Shown here in pieces: positions 14,923 to 23,447 of a stretch of 64,000 bases of DNA. The number at the start of each line of letters is the position of its first letter. The first letter of the stretch is position 1. A program made the translations under genes and the position numbers. The stretch lies in contig NZ_JAGGNV010000011.1 in NCBI RefSeq assembly GCF_018614955.1, positions 1 through 64,000 of the forward strand. The letters run 5' to 3'. This stretch comes from Variovorax paradoxus (GTDB taxonomy: Bacteria > Pseudomonadota > Gammaproteobacteria > Burkholderiales > Burkholderiaceae_C). The notes under the pieces were generated by a model, which saw only the letters and a list, made by a program, of their open reading frames with translations, ran no database searches and had not been told where the DNA came from.

Positions 14923-16326
14923 TCAGGTTTGCTGAACGCGCCGCAGCAGCCCGGCCGTGGTGCGCGGCCAGCCGACACGGCCGAACCAGGCGCCGCCGGC
15001 AATCGACGATGCGATGACGATGCCGTACACCACGAGCGCCGCGCCCTGCGCGACGAACACGTGACTCAGCTGGCCGCCCCAGCGCAACGCGAGCCAGCCG
15101 CCGATCCCGGCCACCGCCAGGCGCGCGATGTTGCCGAGCACGGGCCACAGAAGGCGGCCCGCGCCCTGCGAAGCGAAGTACAGCACCAGCCCGACGCCGA
15201 AGAAGCCGTAGAAGGGCCCGACCGCGCGCAGGTACTGCGAGCCCGCTTCGAGCATCGCCGGATCGCTGCCGAAGAGCATCAGCCAGGGCCGCGGGAACAG
15301 CGCGGCCGCGAGGCCGATGGTTTCGGTGAGCACGAAGGCCATCGCCGCGCCCGCCCAGGTGGCGCGCAAGGCGCGTTCGCGCTGTCCCGCACCGATGGCG
15401 GTGCCGACCATCGCGACCAGCGGCGCGCCGAGGCCGAACACCAGCGGCACCAGCAGGTACTCGAGCCGCGAGGCGGTACCGTAGCCGGCGATCGCGCCGG
15501 GGCCGAACTGGCCTGCCAGCGCAGTCGCGATGCCGATCGACAGGTTGGTGGCCACCGTCGAGACCGCGCCCACGAGGCCGACGCGCAGGATGTCGGCGAA
15601 CAACGGCCACTGGAAGCGCGCCTTCGCCCACGAGGGCTTGAGCAGGCTGCGGCTCCCGCGCAAGTAGGCCCACAGCGCGAGCGTGCCGGCCAGGTAGTAC
15701 ATCAGGAGCGCGATCGCGCCGCCGGCGATGCCCATGCCGGGGATGGGACCCCAGCCGAAGATCAGCAAGGGCGACAGCGGCACCAGCACCACCACGCCGG
15801 CGACCGTCACGTTCGCCGGCACCGACATGTTCCCGGTGCCGCGGATCACCGCCGCCAGCGAATTGAAGAGCCAGACCAGCACCGCGCCCGCGAACACCCA
15901 GTTCGAATAGGTCAGGGCCGCGTCGAGCGAAGCGCCGGTGCCGCCCATCAACGCATAGAGCCAGCGCCCGCCGAAGAGGAGTGCGAGCGTGAACACGAGG
16001 CCGAAGCCGAGCGCGATCAGGATCGCATGCAGCACCAGCGAATCGGCATCGTCGCGGCGCCGCGCACCGAGCGCGCGCGCGATCGCCGAGGCGATGCCGC
16101 CGCCCATCGCGCCGGCCGAGGTCATCTGCATCAGCATCACGATCGGGAACACCAGCGCCATGCCGGCCAACGCATCGGTGCCGAGCTTGCCGACGAAGTA
16201 GGTTTCGATCAGGCCGACAGCGGCCTGGGCGACCATCACCAAGACGTTGGGCGCGGCCAGGCGCAGCAGCGTGGGCACGATCGGCGCCTCGAGCAGAAGG
16301 CGCGTGCGCGGATCGATGGCGCTCAT
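14923..16326 (-). CDS. MATE family efflux transporter
   Basis: 467 residues with about 12 membrane helices in two homologous halves. Each half carries the MATE pattern (NVLVMVAQAAVGLIETYFVGKLG near residue 25, and GLVGAVSTVATNLSIGIATALAG in the second half). Such proteins export cationic drugs or metabolites by Na+ or H+ antiport. The ATG overlaps the MFS stop by 4 nt (16323-16326), so the two exporters are cotranslated. The paired MFS and MATE genes behind a MarR regulator suggest efflux of a common toxic compound. Confidence 0.9.
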   Translation of the reverse strand: MSAIDPRTRLLLEAPIVPTLLRLAAPNVLVMVAQAAVGLIETYFVGKLGTDALAGMALVFPIVMLMQMTSAGAMGGGIASAIARALGARRRDDADSLVLHAILIALGFGLVFTLALLFGGRWLYALMGGTGASLDAALTYSNWVFAGAVLVWLFNSLAAVIRGTGNMSVPANVTVAGVVVLVPLSPLLIFGWGPIPGMGIAGGAIALLMYYLAGTLALWAYLRGSRSLLKPSWAKARFQWPLFADILRVGLVGAVSTVATNLSIGIATALAGQFGPGAIAGYGTASRLEYLLVPLVFGLGAPLVAMVGTAIGAGQRERALRATWAGAAMAFVLTETIGLAAALFPRPWLMLFGSDPAMLEAGSQYLRAVGPFYGFFGVGLVLYFASQGAGRLLWPVLGNIARLAVAGIGGWLALRWGGQLSHVFVAQGAALVVYGIVIASSIAGGAWFGRVGWPRTTAGLLRRVQQT

Positions 16327-17579
16327 ACCGCGGCCTTCGCCACCAGCACCGGCCGCGGTTCGCGGATCGGCAGGTTGACGAGCGCCGCACCCGCAGCCAG
16401 CACGATGTCGATGTACCAGACGATGTCGTAGCTGCCCGTCACCTGGAACACGTAGCCGCCGAGGAAGGCGCCCAGGAAGCCGCCGATCTGGTGCGCCAGC
16501 ATCACGACGCCGAACAGCATCGCCATGTTGGCCGGGCCGAACATCTTGGCGACCAGGCCCGCGGTTGGCGGCACGGTCGAGAGGAAGGTGATGCCCATGA
16601 CGGCGGCGAACACCATCATCACGGCCGGCGTCTTGGGCGCCAGCAGGAAGATCAGCACCGCGATGCCGCGCGTCGCATAGAGCAGCGCCAGCAGCGACTT
16701 CATGCGCCAGCGCCCGACGGCCCAGCCCATGGCCAGGCTGCCGACGATGTTGAAGAGGCCGATGACGCCCAGCGCCCAGCCGCCGATCTCCGGCGGCAGG
16801 CCGCAGGCCGCCACCACGCCCGGCAGGTGGGTGGCCAGGAAGGCGACGTGGAAGCCGCAGACCAGAAAGCCGAGGCTCAGGTAGCGGTAGCTCGGCGTGG
16901 CGAGCGCCTGGCCGATCGCCTGGCGCGCCGTCAGCGGCTTGGTGCCGCTCGCCGCGGCCGACTGGGCCGCGAGCAGTTTCGAATTGCCCTTCAGCACGAA
17001 CACCGCGGGCAAGGCCAGCAGGATCAGCACGCCGAGCCATTGCATTGCGCTGGCCCAGCCGACGCCGGCCATCAGCGCGATCGCGATCGGCGCCATCGCG
17101 AACTGGCCGAAGGAACCGCCGGCATTCACGACGCCGGTGGCGAGGCCGCGCTTGGCCGGCGGCACCATGCGCGTGACGGCGGCCATCAGCACCGACGGCC
17201 CGGCCATGCCGGCTCCGCCCGCGGCCAGCACGCCGATCGCGAAGATCAGGCCGGCCGTCGTCGTCATCAGCGGCGTGATGATGGTGCCCAGCGCCACCAG
17301 CAGCACGCCGATGAAGATCACGCGGCCGGTGCCGATACGATCGGCCACAGCGCCCGCGAAGGGCTGCGTGAGTCCCCACCAGAGCTGGCCGAAGGCGAAG
17401 GCCAGGCTGATGCTGCCGATGCCCAGGCCGGTTGCGGTGTTGAGCGAGGAGAGGAAGAGTCCCATCGTCTGCCGCACGCCCATGGTGAGCGCGAAAGTGC
17501 CGGCGGCGGCCAGCAGCACCAGCCAGAGGGCGTAGCGCGCCACAGGCGTGGCGGGCGCGGCGGTCGTCTTGTCATTCAT
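16323..17579 (-). CDS. MFS transporter
   Basis: 418 residues, 12 predicted membrane helices. The N-terminal half carries the MFS loop GAVADRIGTGRVIFIG between helices 2 and 3. The family is like the oxalate/formate or monocarboxylate type (GVRQTMGLFLSSLNTATGLGIGSISLAFAFGQLWWGLTQPF is characteristic), split here by helices. Two in-frame ATGs compete. The one at 17579 is preferred because GAGGGAG lies about 8 nt upstream, while the ATG at 17585 abuts it. Either start overlaps the MarR stop (17572), indicating coupling. The substrate is unknown. Confidence 0.88.
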   Translation of the reverse strand: MNDKTTAAPATPVARYALWLVLLAAAGTFALTMGVRQTMGLFLSSLNTATGLGIGSISLAFAFGQLWWGLTQPFAGAVADRIGTGRVIFIGVLLVALGTIITPLMTTTAGLIFAIGVLAAGGAGMAGPSVLMAAVTRMVPPAKRGLATGVVNAGGSFGQFAMAPIAIALMAGVGWASAMQWLGVLILLALPAVFVLKGNSKLLAAQSAAASGTKPLTARQAIGQALATPSYRYLSLGFLVCGFHVAFLATHLPGVVAACGLPPEIGGWALGVIGLFNIVGSLAMGWAVGRWRMKSLLALLYATRGIAVLIFLLAPKTPAVMMVFAAVMGITFLSTVPPTAGLVAKMFGPANMAMLFGVVMLAHQIGGFLGAFLGGYVFQVTGSYDIVWYIDIVLAAGAALVNLPIREPRPVLVAKAAV

Positions 17580-18036
17580 CCACATCTCCCTCTTCGGCAG
17601 CGCCCGCGGCTTGCAGCAGCGCGATGCTCTCGTCGATCAGCGCGTGCAGCGCGATGACCCGCTCGATGCCGAGCAGGGCGTTGAGTTTTTCCTGTGCCGC
17701 GCGCCAGTGGCGCTGCGCTTCGCTGCGCTTCTTGCGGCCGGCCTCGGTGACCACGATCAGCCGGCTGCGTGCGTCGGGGCCCTCGCCCTGCGTCAGCCAG
17801 CCCGCCGCGATCAGCGGCTTGAGGTTGCGCGTCAGCGTCGAGGCGTCGATGTTCATCGCATGCGCGAGATCGCTCGGGCGCAGCGGACCGAGGTGCACCA
17901 CATGCGACAGCAGCGAGTACTGCGTGGTCTTGAGGCCGCTCTTCGTGACCTCGGTGTCGTAGTGGCGGGCCACCTGGCGCAGGAGACGCCGGAGCCGGAA
18001 ATTGGTACAGCCTTGCGGCTTTGCGATAGCATCCAT
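17572..18036 (-). CDS. MarR family transcriptional regulator
   Basis: 154 residues. The winged helix spans about 35-105, with LRPSDLAHAMNIDASTLTRNLKPLIAAGWL as recognition region and GPDARSRLIVVTEAGR as the wing. Dimer helices lie at both ends. It is the first gene of the MFS-MATE(-SDR) group and faces the thioesterase gene across a 51-nt gap that holds two perfect palindromes, the expected autoregulatory operators. MarR proteins are typically derepressed by phenolic or aromatic ligands. The inducer here is unknown. Confidence 0.9.
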   Translation of the reverse strand: MDAIAKPQGCTNFRLRRLLRQVARHYDTEVTKSGLKTTQYSLLSHVVHLGPLRPSDLAHAMNIDASTLTRNLKPLIAAGWLTQGEGPDARSRLIVVTEAGRKKRSEAQRHWRAAQEKLNALLGIERVIALHALIDESIALLQAAGAAEEGDVDE

Positions 18037-18043
18037 GCGATTT

Positions 18044-18071
18044 ATTGTAGCTACAATCATTGCATATGCAA
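18044..18071. promoter_or_regulatory. Twin palindromic operators between marR-like gene and thioesterase gene
   Basis: ATTGTAGCTACAAT (18044-18057) and TTGCATATGCAA (18060-18071) are both perfect palindromes, spaced by 2 nt. The first has the TTGT/ACAA half-sites common among MarR operators. They fill the short divergent promoter, so a bound dimer would block both directions. Confidence 0.75.
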
Positions 18072-18087
18072 CCTTAAAGGATTTCGA

Positions 18088-18636
18088 ATGAACGCGACGG
18101 AGCAACTGGCGGCCTGGATCGCCGAGGAAGAAGCGATTGCCGAACGGCTGAATGCGGGCCCTGGCCCCGGCCTGGCGCGGCCCGAACAGCTCGCAGGCAA
18201 GACCGGCCTGGAGATGATGGAAGCCATGCTGCGCGCCGAAATCCCCTACGCCGCCATCGCCAAGACGCTGGATTTCTCGCTCATCTCCGTGGCCCCCGGC
18301 CGGGCCGTGTTCCAGGGCACGCCGCTCGCGCGGCACCTGAATCCGCTGGGCACCATCCATGGCGGCTGGTTCGCCACCCTGCTCGACTCGGCCCTGGGCT
18401 GCGCGGTCCACACCATGATGCCGGCCGGCCGCGCCTACACTACGGCCGAGCTCGGCGTGAACCTCGTCAAGGCGCTGACGCCCAAGGTCCCGCGCGTGCG
18501 CGCCGAGGGCAAGGTGATCCACTGCGGGCGGCAGCTCGCCACCGCCGAGGCGCGGCTGGTCGGCGCCGACGGCACGCTCTATGCGCACGCCACCACCACC
18601 TGCCTGGTATTCGAAGTCCCGCCCCGGCGCGAGTAG
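18088..18636 (+). CDS. PaaI family hot-dog thioesterase
   Basis: 182 residues. The hot-dog fold signature is LNPLGTIHGGWFATLLDSALGCAVHT (about 87-112), with the HGG turn and the catalytic Asp/Gly of PaaI-type acyl-CoA thioesterases. An N-terminal 60-residue helical extension (EQLAAWIAEEEAIAERLNAG) precedes it, as in many such proteins of this order. It is divergent from the MarR gene and shares its operators, suggesting release of CoA esters of the compound sensed or exported by that cluster. The acyl substrate is unknown. Confidence 0.9.
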   Translation: MNATEQLAAWIAEEEAIAERLNAGPGPGLARPEQLAGKTGLEMMEAMLRAEIPYAAIAKTLDFSLISVAPGRAVFQGTPLARHLNPLGTIHGGWFATLLDSALGCAVHTMMPAGRAYTTAELGVNLVKALTPKVPRVRAEGKVIHCGRQLATAEARLVGADGTLYAHATTTCLVFEVPPRRE

Positions 18637-18682
18637 GCCCTGCGCCGGTAAGCACAAAGGCCGAAACCCGGCCCTCCAAGAG

Positions 18683-18700
18683 TGATAATGATTCGTATCG
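18683..18700 (+). promoter_or_regulatory. Fur box upstream of the iron(III) transporter
   Basis: The segment contains TGATAATGATTCGTATC, with a perfect TGATAAT half-site followed by an imperfect second half. This matches the Fur consensus at about 11 of 14 defined positions. It lies about 58-75 nt upstream of the binding-protein start, where repression by Fe-Fur is expected. Confidence 0.65.
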
Positions 18701-18757
18701 GCGTTCGCAAACGAACGGGCGCCGGTGCTTTTTACAAATCGACTCTGGAGAAGCCCC

Positions 18758-19792
18758 ATGACCGCTCGCCTTTGCGCGCTGACCTGCATCGCCACCGCCT
18801 GCCTGGCCGGCGCCGTGCCCGCCCACGCGGCCGAGGAACTCACGCTCTACACCACGCGCGAGCCCGGCCTCATCCAGCCCCTGATCACGGCCTTCAGCAC
18901 GCAAAGCGGCGTCAAGGTCAACACGGTGTTCGTGAAGGACGGCCTGCTCGAGCGCGTCAAGGCCGAGGGCGCCCGCTCGCCGGCCGACGTGCTCATGACC
19001 GTGGACATCGGCAACCTGATCGACCTGGTCGACGGCGGCGTCACCCAGCCGGTGAAATCGGCGGCGCTGGAATCGGCCGTTCCGGCCAATCTGCGCGGCG
19101 CCGACGGCCAATGGTTCTCGCTGTCGATGCGCGCGCGCGTGCTGTACGCCGACAAGAGCCTTCCGCTCACCACCTTCCGCTACGAGGATCTCGCGAATCC
19201 CAAGTACAAGGGCAAGGTCTGCATCCGCGCTGGCCAGCATCCCTACAACACGGCGCTGGTCGCGTCGATGATCGCGCACGACGGCGAGGCCAAGGCCGAG
19301 CAGTGGCTGCGCGGCGTCAAGGCCAACCTGGCGCGCAAGGCCACCGGCGGCGACCGCGACGTGGCGCGCGACATCCTCGGCGGGATCTGCGACATCGGGC
19401 TGGCCAACTCCTACTACGTGGGCCAGATGAAGGCTTCGAAGGAAGGCAGCGACGCGCGCAAGTGGGGCGACGCCATCAAGGTGATCCGCCCGACCTTCGC
19501 CAATGCCAAGAGCGGCGGCACGCACGTCAACATCAGCGGCGCGGCGGTCGCCAGGAACGCGCCGAACCGCGCGAATGCGGTGAAGCTGCTCGAGTTCCTG
19601 GTGTCGGAGCCGGCGCAGGCCTTCTATGCCGAGACCAACTACGAATATCCGGTGCGCAAGGGCGTCGCGCTCGATTCGATCATCGCCTCCAGCATCGGTG
19701 AACTGAAGGTCGACCCGCTGCCCATCACCGAGATCGCCAAGTACCGCAAGCAGGCCAGCGCCCTGGTGGACAAGGTCGGTTTCGACCAGTGA
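18758..19792 (+). CDS. fbpA: Iron(III) ABC transporter periplasmic binding protein
   Basis: 344 residues. Sec signal MTARLCALTCIATACLAGAVPAHA is followed by EELTLYTTREPGLIQPLITAFS. The family-1 Fe3+-binding fold has the tyrosine ligands of FbpA/FutA proteins near SYYVGQMKAS and the ETNYEYPVR segment. The gene is preceded by a Fur box and followed by permease and ATPase genes, which supports iron uptake under limitation. ATG 18758 is chosen for the signal peptide and CTGGAG site. An in-frame ATG at 18725 would add 11 residues without benefit. GTGA at its end overlaps the permease start. Confidence 0.9.
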   Translation: MTARLCALTCIATACLAGAVPAHAAEELTLYTTREPGLIQPLITAFSTQSGVKVNTVFVKDGLLERVKAEGARSPADVLMTVDIGNLIDLVDGGVTQPVKSAALESAVPANLRGADGQWFSLSMRARVLYADKSLPLTTFRYEDLANPKYKGKVCIRAGQHPYNTALVASMIAHDGEAKAEQWLRGVKANLARKATGGDRDVARDILGGICDIGLANSYYVGQMKASKEGSDARKWGDAIKVIRPTFANAKSGGTHVNISGAAVARNAPNRANAVKLLEFLVSEPAQAFYAETNYEYPVRKGVALDSIIASSIGELKVDPLPITEIAKYRKQASALVDKVGFDQ

Positions 19793-21438
19793 CGGGGTTG
19801 AGGCCGGTCGGGCCTGTCTGGCAGACCGCGTCGGTCCTCATCGCGCTCGGCGTGCTCGCGCCGGTACTGAGCCTGGCTTGGCTCGCGCTGGGTTCGGGCC
19901 TGCAGCATTGGGCACACCTCGCGGAACACGTGCTGCCGCAGGCCGCGCTCAACACCGCGATGCTGCTGGCCGGCGTCGGCGTGCTGGTGCTGGTGATCGG
20001 CACCGGCTGCGCCTGGCTGGTCACGGCCTGCGACTTTCCGGGGCGACGCGTGCTGCACTGGGCCCTGCTGCTGCCGCTGGCCATGCCGACCTACATCGTC
20101 GCCTTCGCCTACCTCGACCTGCTGCACCCGATCGGCCCGGTACAGGGCGCGATCCGCTGGGCGCTGGGCTTCGACAACCCGCGCCAGTTTCGCCTGCCCG
20201 ACCTGCGCTCGATGCCTGGCGCGATCTTCGTGCTCGGCTTCGTGCTCTACCCCTATGTCTACATGACCGCGCGCGCGATGTTCATGACCCAGCCTGCCCA
20301 CCTGATGGAAGCGGCCCGCACGCTGGGCGAAAGCCGCGGCGGCGCCTTCTTCCGCGTCGCGCTGCCGCTCGCCCGGCCCGCGCTGGCCGTGGGCCTGAGC
20401 CTGGCGCTGCTCGAGGCGCTCAACGACATCGGCGCTTCGGAATTCCTCGGCATCCAGACGCTCACGGTCGCTGTCTACACAACCTGGATCACACGCTCCG
20501 ACCTGGCGGGTGCGGCACAGATCGCCTGCGCCATGCTGATAGTGGTGGTGGCGCTGGTGCTGCTCGAACGCAACGGGCGGCGCCATCAGCGCTTCGGCTC
20601 GGCGCAGCGCATGCGCGCGATCCAGCCGCGCCGCCTGCACGGCGCAGCGGCCTGGGCGGCCAGCACCGCGGCGGCGCTGCCGGTCGCGATCGGCTTCGTC
20701 GCGCCGGCGCTCTACCTGGTCTGGGAAACGGCCAAGCGGCTGCGCCAGGGCGGCGGGATCTCCGACGGCCTGCTCGCGAGCCTGGGCAACACCCTCGCAC
20801 TGGCCGCCGGCGTGACGCTGGGCGCCGTAGCCGCCGGGCTGGTGGTAGCCTGGGCAGTGCGCAACCAGGGCTCGACGGTCAACCGGGCGCGGTGGCAGGC
20901 ACGGGTCGCCACGCTCGGCTACGCGCTGCCGGGCACGGTGCTGGCCATCGGCCTGCTCACGCCGGCACTGGCTTTCGATGCCGCGCTCGGGGCGCTGCTG
21001 GGCAGTGAAGGACTGCCACTGATGGGCGCGGGCATCGTGCTCGTCATGGCCTGCGCAATCCGCTTTCTCGCGATGCCGGTCGGCGGCATCGAAGCCGGGC
21101 TGGCGCGCATCCCACCGGCGCTCGAACAGGCCTCGCGCCTGCTCGGCGAAACGGCCGGCGGCACGCTGCGCCGCGTGCACCTGCCGCTCCTGCAGCCGGC
21201 CATCGCCGCGGGCGCGCTGCTGGTGTTCGTCGATGCCATGAAGGAACTGCCGGCCACCCTGCTGCTGCGGCCCGCCAACTTCGACACGCTGGCGACCTGG
21301 CTCTATGCGGAGGCCGCGCGCGGCACCTACGAGGAAGGCGCCATCGCCGCGCTGGCGATCGTGCTCGCCGGGCTGTTGCCCGTGATCCTGCTGGCACGCA
21401 ACCGGCTGGGTGCGGCGCCGGAAGGACTCGCGCAATGA
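19789..21438 (+). CDS. fbpB: Iron(III) ABC transporter permease, fused two-module type
   Basis: 549 residues from a GTG start that overlaps the preceding stop (GTGA, 19789-19792). About 12 membrane helices form two homologous permease modules. Each has an EAA loop: LMEAARTLGESRGGAFFRVALPLARPA (about 170-196) and LEQASRLLGETAGGTLRRVHLPLLQPA near 450. This tandem arrangement is typical of FbpB/SfuB, so a single chain forms the pore. The stop TGA at 21436-21438 overlaps an ATG that starts the repeat-derived minigene before the ATPase gene. Confidence 0.9.
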   Translation: MTGLRPVGPVWQTASVLIALGVLAPVLSLAWLALGSGLQHWAHLAEHVLPQAALNTAMLLAGVGVLVLVIGTGCAWLVTACDFPGRRVLHWALLLPLAMPTYIVAFAYLDLLHPIGPVQGAIRWALGFDNPRQFRLPDLRSMPGAIFVLGFVLYPYVYMTARAMFMTQPAHLMEAARTLGESRGGAFFRVALPLARPALAVGLSLALLEALNDIGASEFLGIQTLTVAVYTTWITRSDLAGAAQIACAMLIVVVALVLLERNGRRHQRFGSAQRMRAIQPRRLHGAAAWAASTAAALPVAIGFVAPALYLVWETAKRLRQGGGISDGLLASLGNTLALAAGVTLGAVAAGLVVAWAVRNQGSTVNRARWQARVATLGYALPGTVLAIGLLTPALAFDAALGALLGSEGLPLMGAGIVLVMACAIRFLAMPVGGIEAGLARIPPALEQASRLLGETAGGTLRRVHLPLLQPAIAAGALLVFVDAMKELPATLLLRPANFDTLATWLYAEAARGTYEEGAIAALAIVLAGLLPVILLARNRLGAAPEGLAQ

Positions 21439-21524
21439 GCGCCGCGCTGGGCCGCCCCGAGCAAGCGAACGCCCCCTCGGGGGGCAGCGAGGACACGCAG
21501 TGCCGAGCGTGGGGGCCGACATGA
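21435..21524 (+). CDS. Repeat-encoded 29-residue minigene bridging permease and ATPase genes
   Basis: ATG 21435 overlaps the permease stop (ATGA), reads through the repeat as MSAALGRPEQANAPSG followed by GSEDTQCRAWGPT, and stops at TGA 21522-21524. That stop overlaps the ATPase ATG at 21521. A functional peptide is unlikely. The frame instead seems to preserve translational coupling across the inserted repeat. It is called from the twin 4-nt overlaps only. Confidence 0.4.
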   Translation: MSAALGRPEQANAPSGGSEDTQCRAWGPT

Positions 21525-21529
21525 GCGCC
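21435..21529 (+). repeat. Comamonadaceae-type intergenic repeat within the fbp operon, flanked by a 9-nt duplication
   Basis: The 77-nt unit reads CTGGGCCGCCCCGAGCAAGC, then a GCCCCCTCGGGGGGC palindrome (21471-21485), a GCAGCGAGGACACGCAG segment and GAGCGTGGGGGCC. The same kind of sequence occurs many times in Acidovorax, Variovorax and relatives. Here it is bounded by direct repeats ATGAGCGCC at 21435-21443 and 21521-21529. The first copy still forms the ATGA overlap with the permease stop. This is what an insertion with target duplication into the original start codon would leave. Confidence 0.7.
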
Positions 21530-22207
21530 ACCCTCCAACTCGACGGCGTGCGCATCGCCTACGACGGCGCCCGCGGGCTGCACACCGTCGTCGACGGCTT
21601 CTCGCTCGCGCTCGACGCCGGCCGCATCGGCTGCCTGCTCGGCCCTTCCGGCTGCGGCAAGACCACGGTGCTGCGCGCGATCGCGGGTTTCGAGCCGGTG
21701 CGCGCCGGGCAGATCCGGCTCGGCGACAAGCTGCTGTCATCGCCCACCACCCACCTGCCGCCCGAACAGCGCCGCGTCGGCATGATGTTCCAGGAGTACG
21801 CGCTGTTCCCGCATCTGACCGCGGCGCAGAACGTGGGCTTCGGCCTGCGGCGGCTGGCGCGCGCGGAGCGCGATGCACGCGTGGCGGCGATGCTTGCGCT
21901 GGTCGGCCTGGCCGAGGCCGGCGAGCGCTATCCGCACGAACTCTCGGGCGGACAGCAGCAGCGCATCGCATTGGCCCGCGCGCTCGCACCGGCGCCCGCG
22001 CTGCTGCTGCTCGACGAGCCCTTTTCCAACCTCGACGCCGGCACGCGCGAGCGCCTGACGGCCGAGGTGCGCGAGATCCTCAAGGCCGCCGGCCAGACCG
22101 CCATGCTGGTCACGCACAACGAGGCCGAGGCACAGGCGATGGCCGACCACATCGGCGTCATGCACAACGGGCGGCTGACGCGCTGGACCGGCGACGCTGC
22201 GGAATGA
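21521..22207 (+). CDS. fbpC: Iron(III) ABC transporter ATP-binding protein, short form
   Basis: 228 residues. Walker A is GPSGCGKTT (about 38-46), Q-loop MMFQEYALFPHL, signature LSGGQQQRIALARA, Walker B LLLLDEPFSNLDA and H-loop LVTHNEAEA. The chain stops about 20 residues after the ATPase core, whereas FbpC proteins of about 350 residues have a C-terminal TOBE/regulatory domain that gives iron-dependent inhibition. The start at 21521 follows a repeat insertion. The open frame upstream to 21410 runs through the repeat and permease and is rejected. Confidence 0.88.
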   Translation: MSATLQLDGVRIAYDGARGLHTVVDGFSLALDAGRIGCLLGPSGCGKTTVLRAIAGFEPVRAGQIRLGDKLLSSPTTHLPPEQRRVGMMFQEYALFPHLTAAQNVGFGLRRLARAERDARVAAMLALVGLAEAGERYPHELSGGQQQRIALARALAPAPALLLLDEPFSNLDAGTRERLTAEVREILKAAGQTAMLVTHNEAEAQAMADHIGVMHNGRLTRWTGDAAE

Positions 22208-22289
22208 CGCGCATGGGCTTTTTCAGAAAAGGTCTTTGAGCCCCGCAAGAATCGCGCTTTCGATTCACTTGAACAACACGAAAGCACGC

Positions 22290-22985
22290 ATGACCGCCCA
22301 ACTCACCCTCGTCAGCCACCTGCTGTGCCCCTACGTCCAGCGCGCCGCGATCGCGCTGCTTGAAAAGGACGTGCCCTTCGAACGCGTCGTGATCGACCTC
22401 GCGCAGAAGCCTGACTGGTTCGTCGAGATCTCGCCGCTCGGCAAGGTGCCGCTGCTGCGCGTGCCGCAGCCGAACGGCAAGGAATCCGTGCTGTTCGAAA
22501 GCAACGTGATCTGCGAGTACCTCGAGGAAACCCAGCCCGGCCCGCGCCTGCACCCGGAAGAGCCGCTCGCGCGCGCCGAGCACCGGGCATGGATGGAATT
22601 CGGCTCCGCGATCCTTGCGGACCTGTGGGGCTACGAGACCACGCGGGACGTCGATGTGTTCGAGCAGAAGCGGCAGGCGCTCACGTCCAAGTTCCAACGC
22701 GTCGAGACCGCGCTGACTGCACTGCCCAATGGGCCCTACTTCGTCGGCGCGCGCTTCAGCCTGGTCGACGCGGTCTTCGCGCCGATCTTTCGCTACTTCG
22801 ATGTGTTCGACCAGATCAGCGATTCGCACATCTTCGACGCGATGCCCAAGGTGCGCGCCTGGCGCAAGGCGCTGTCGGAGCGCCCCAGCGTGCGCCATGC
22901 CGTGGTGCCCGAGTATCCGCAACACCTGCGCGCCTTCCTGCAGAAGCACGAAGCGCATTTGCTGACACTCGCCGGCCGCGCCTGA
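22290..22985 (+). CDS. Glutathione S-transferase family protein
   Basis: 231 residues. The thioredoxin-like N-terminal domain has [18 protein letters not shown], with the CPYVQ motif typical of omega-like or stringent-starvation-type GSTs where Cys rather than Tyr or Ser is the active residue. GKVPLLRV and [12 protein letters not shown] are the glutathione-binding segments. The all-helical C-terminal domain follows from about residue 90, with [23 protein letters not shown]. It lies next to glyoxalase I, another glutathione enzyme, 43 nt downstream. The start has no strong ribosome site but fits the family N-terminus. Confidence 0.9.
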   Translation: MTAQLTLVSHLLCPYVQRAAIALLEKDVPFERVVIDLAQKPDWFVEISPLGKVPLLRVPQPNGKESVLFESNVICEYLEETQPGPRLHPEEPLARAEHRAWMEFGSAILADLWGYETTRDVDVFEQKRQALTSKFQRVETALTALPNGPYFVGARFSLVDAVFAPIFRYFDVFDQISDSHIFDAMPKVRAWRKALSERPSVRHAVVPEYPQHLRAFLQKHEAHLLTLAGRA

Positions 22986-23028
22986 ACCGACAATCGCCGG
23001 CGACAACCACTCTGCACGACCCCACGAG

Positions 23029-23439
23029 ATGCGACTTCTCCACACCATGCTGCGCGTTGGCAATCTCCAGCGCTCGATCGACTTCTACACCCAGGTGCTC
23101 GGCATGCAACTGCTGCGCACTTCGGAGAACCCCGAATACAAGTACAGCCTGGCCTTCGTGGGCTACGAAGGCAATCCGGCGCAGGCCGAGATCGAGCTGA
23201 CCTACAACTGGGGCACCGAAAGCTACGAGCTCGGCACGGCCTACGGCCACATCGCGCTCGGCGTGCCCGATGCCTATGCGGCCTGCGAAAAGATCAAGGC
23301 CGAGGGTGGCAACGTCACGCGCGAGGCCGGCCCCGTCAAGGGCGGCACCACCGTGATCGCCTTCGTGACCGATCCGGACGGCTACAAGATCGAGCTGATC
23401 CAGCGTCCCGAAGGCGCTGCCGGCAGCGGATTGCGCTAG
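23029..23439 (+). CDS. gloA: Lactoylglutathione lyase (glyoxalase I)
   Basis: 136 residues, nearly the size of E. coli GlxI. It converts the methylglyoxal-glutathione hemithioacetal to S-lactoylglutathione in the cytoplasm. The four metal ligands fall at the same numbers as in the E. coli Ni-enzyme: H5, E56, H74 and E122. The short length without the extra loops of Zn-type enzymes points to Ni/Co activation. Two beta-alpha-beta-beta-beta modules are seen ([20 protein letters not shown] and [13 protein letters not shown]). The neighbour upstream is a glutathione transferase, and the HAD gene converges 8 nt away. Confidence 0.95.
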   Translation: MRLLHTMLRVGNLQRSIDFYTQVLGMQLLRTSENPEYKYSLAFVGYEGNPAQAEIELTYNWGTESYELGTAYGHIALGVPDAYAACEKIKAEGGNVTREAGPVKGGTTVIAFVTDPDGYKIELIQRPEGAAGSGLR

Positions 23440-23447
23440 GGCCTGCC

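Noticed and set aside
18637..18682. Terminator after the thioesterase gene
   Set aside because: GGCCGAAACCCGGCC gives a short stem of 4-5 bp without a T-run.
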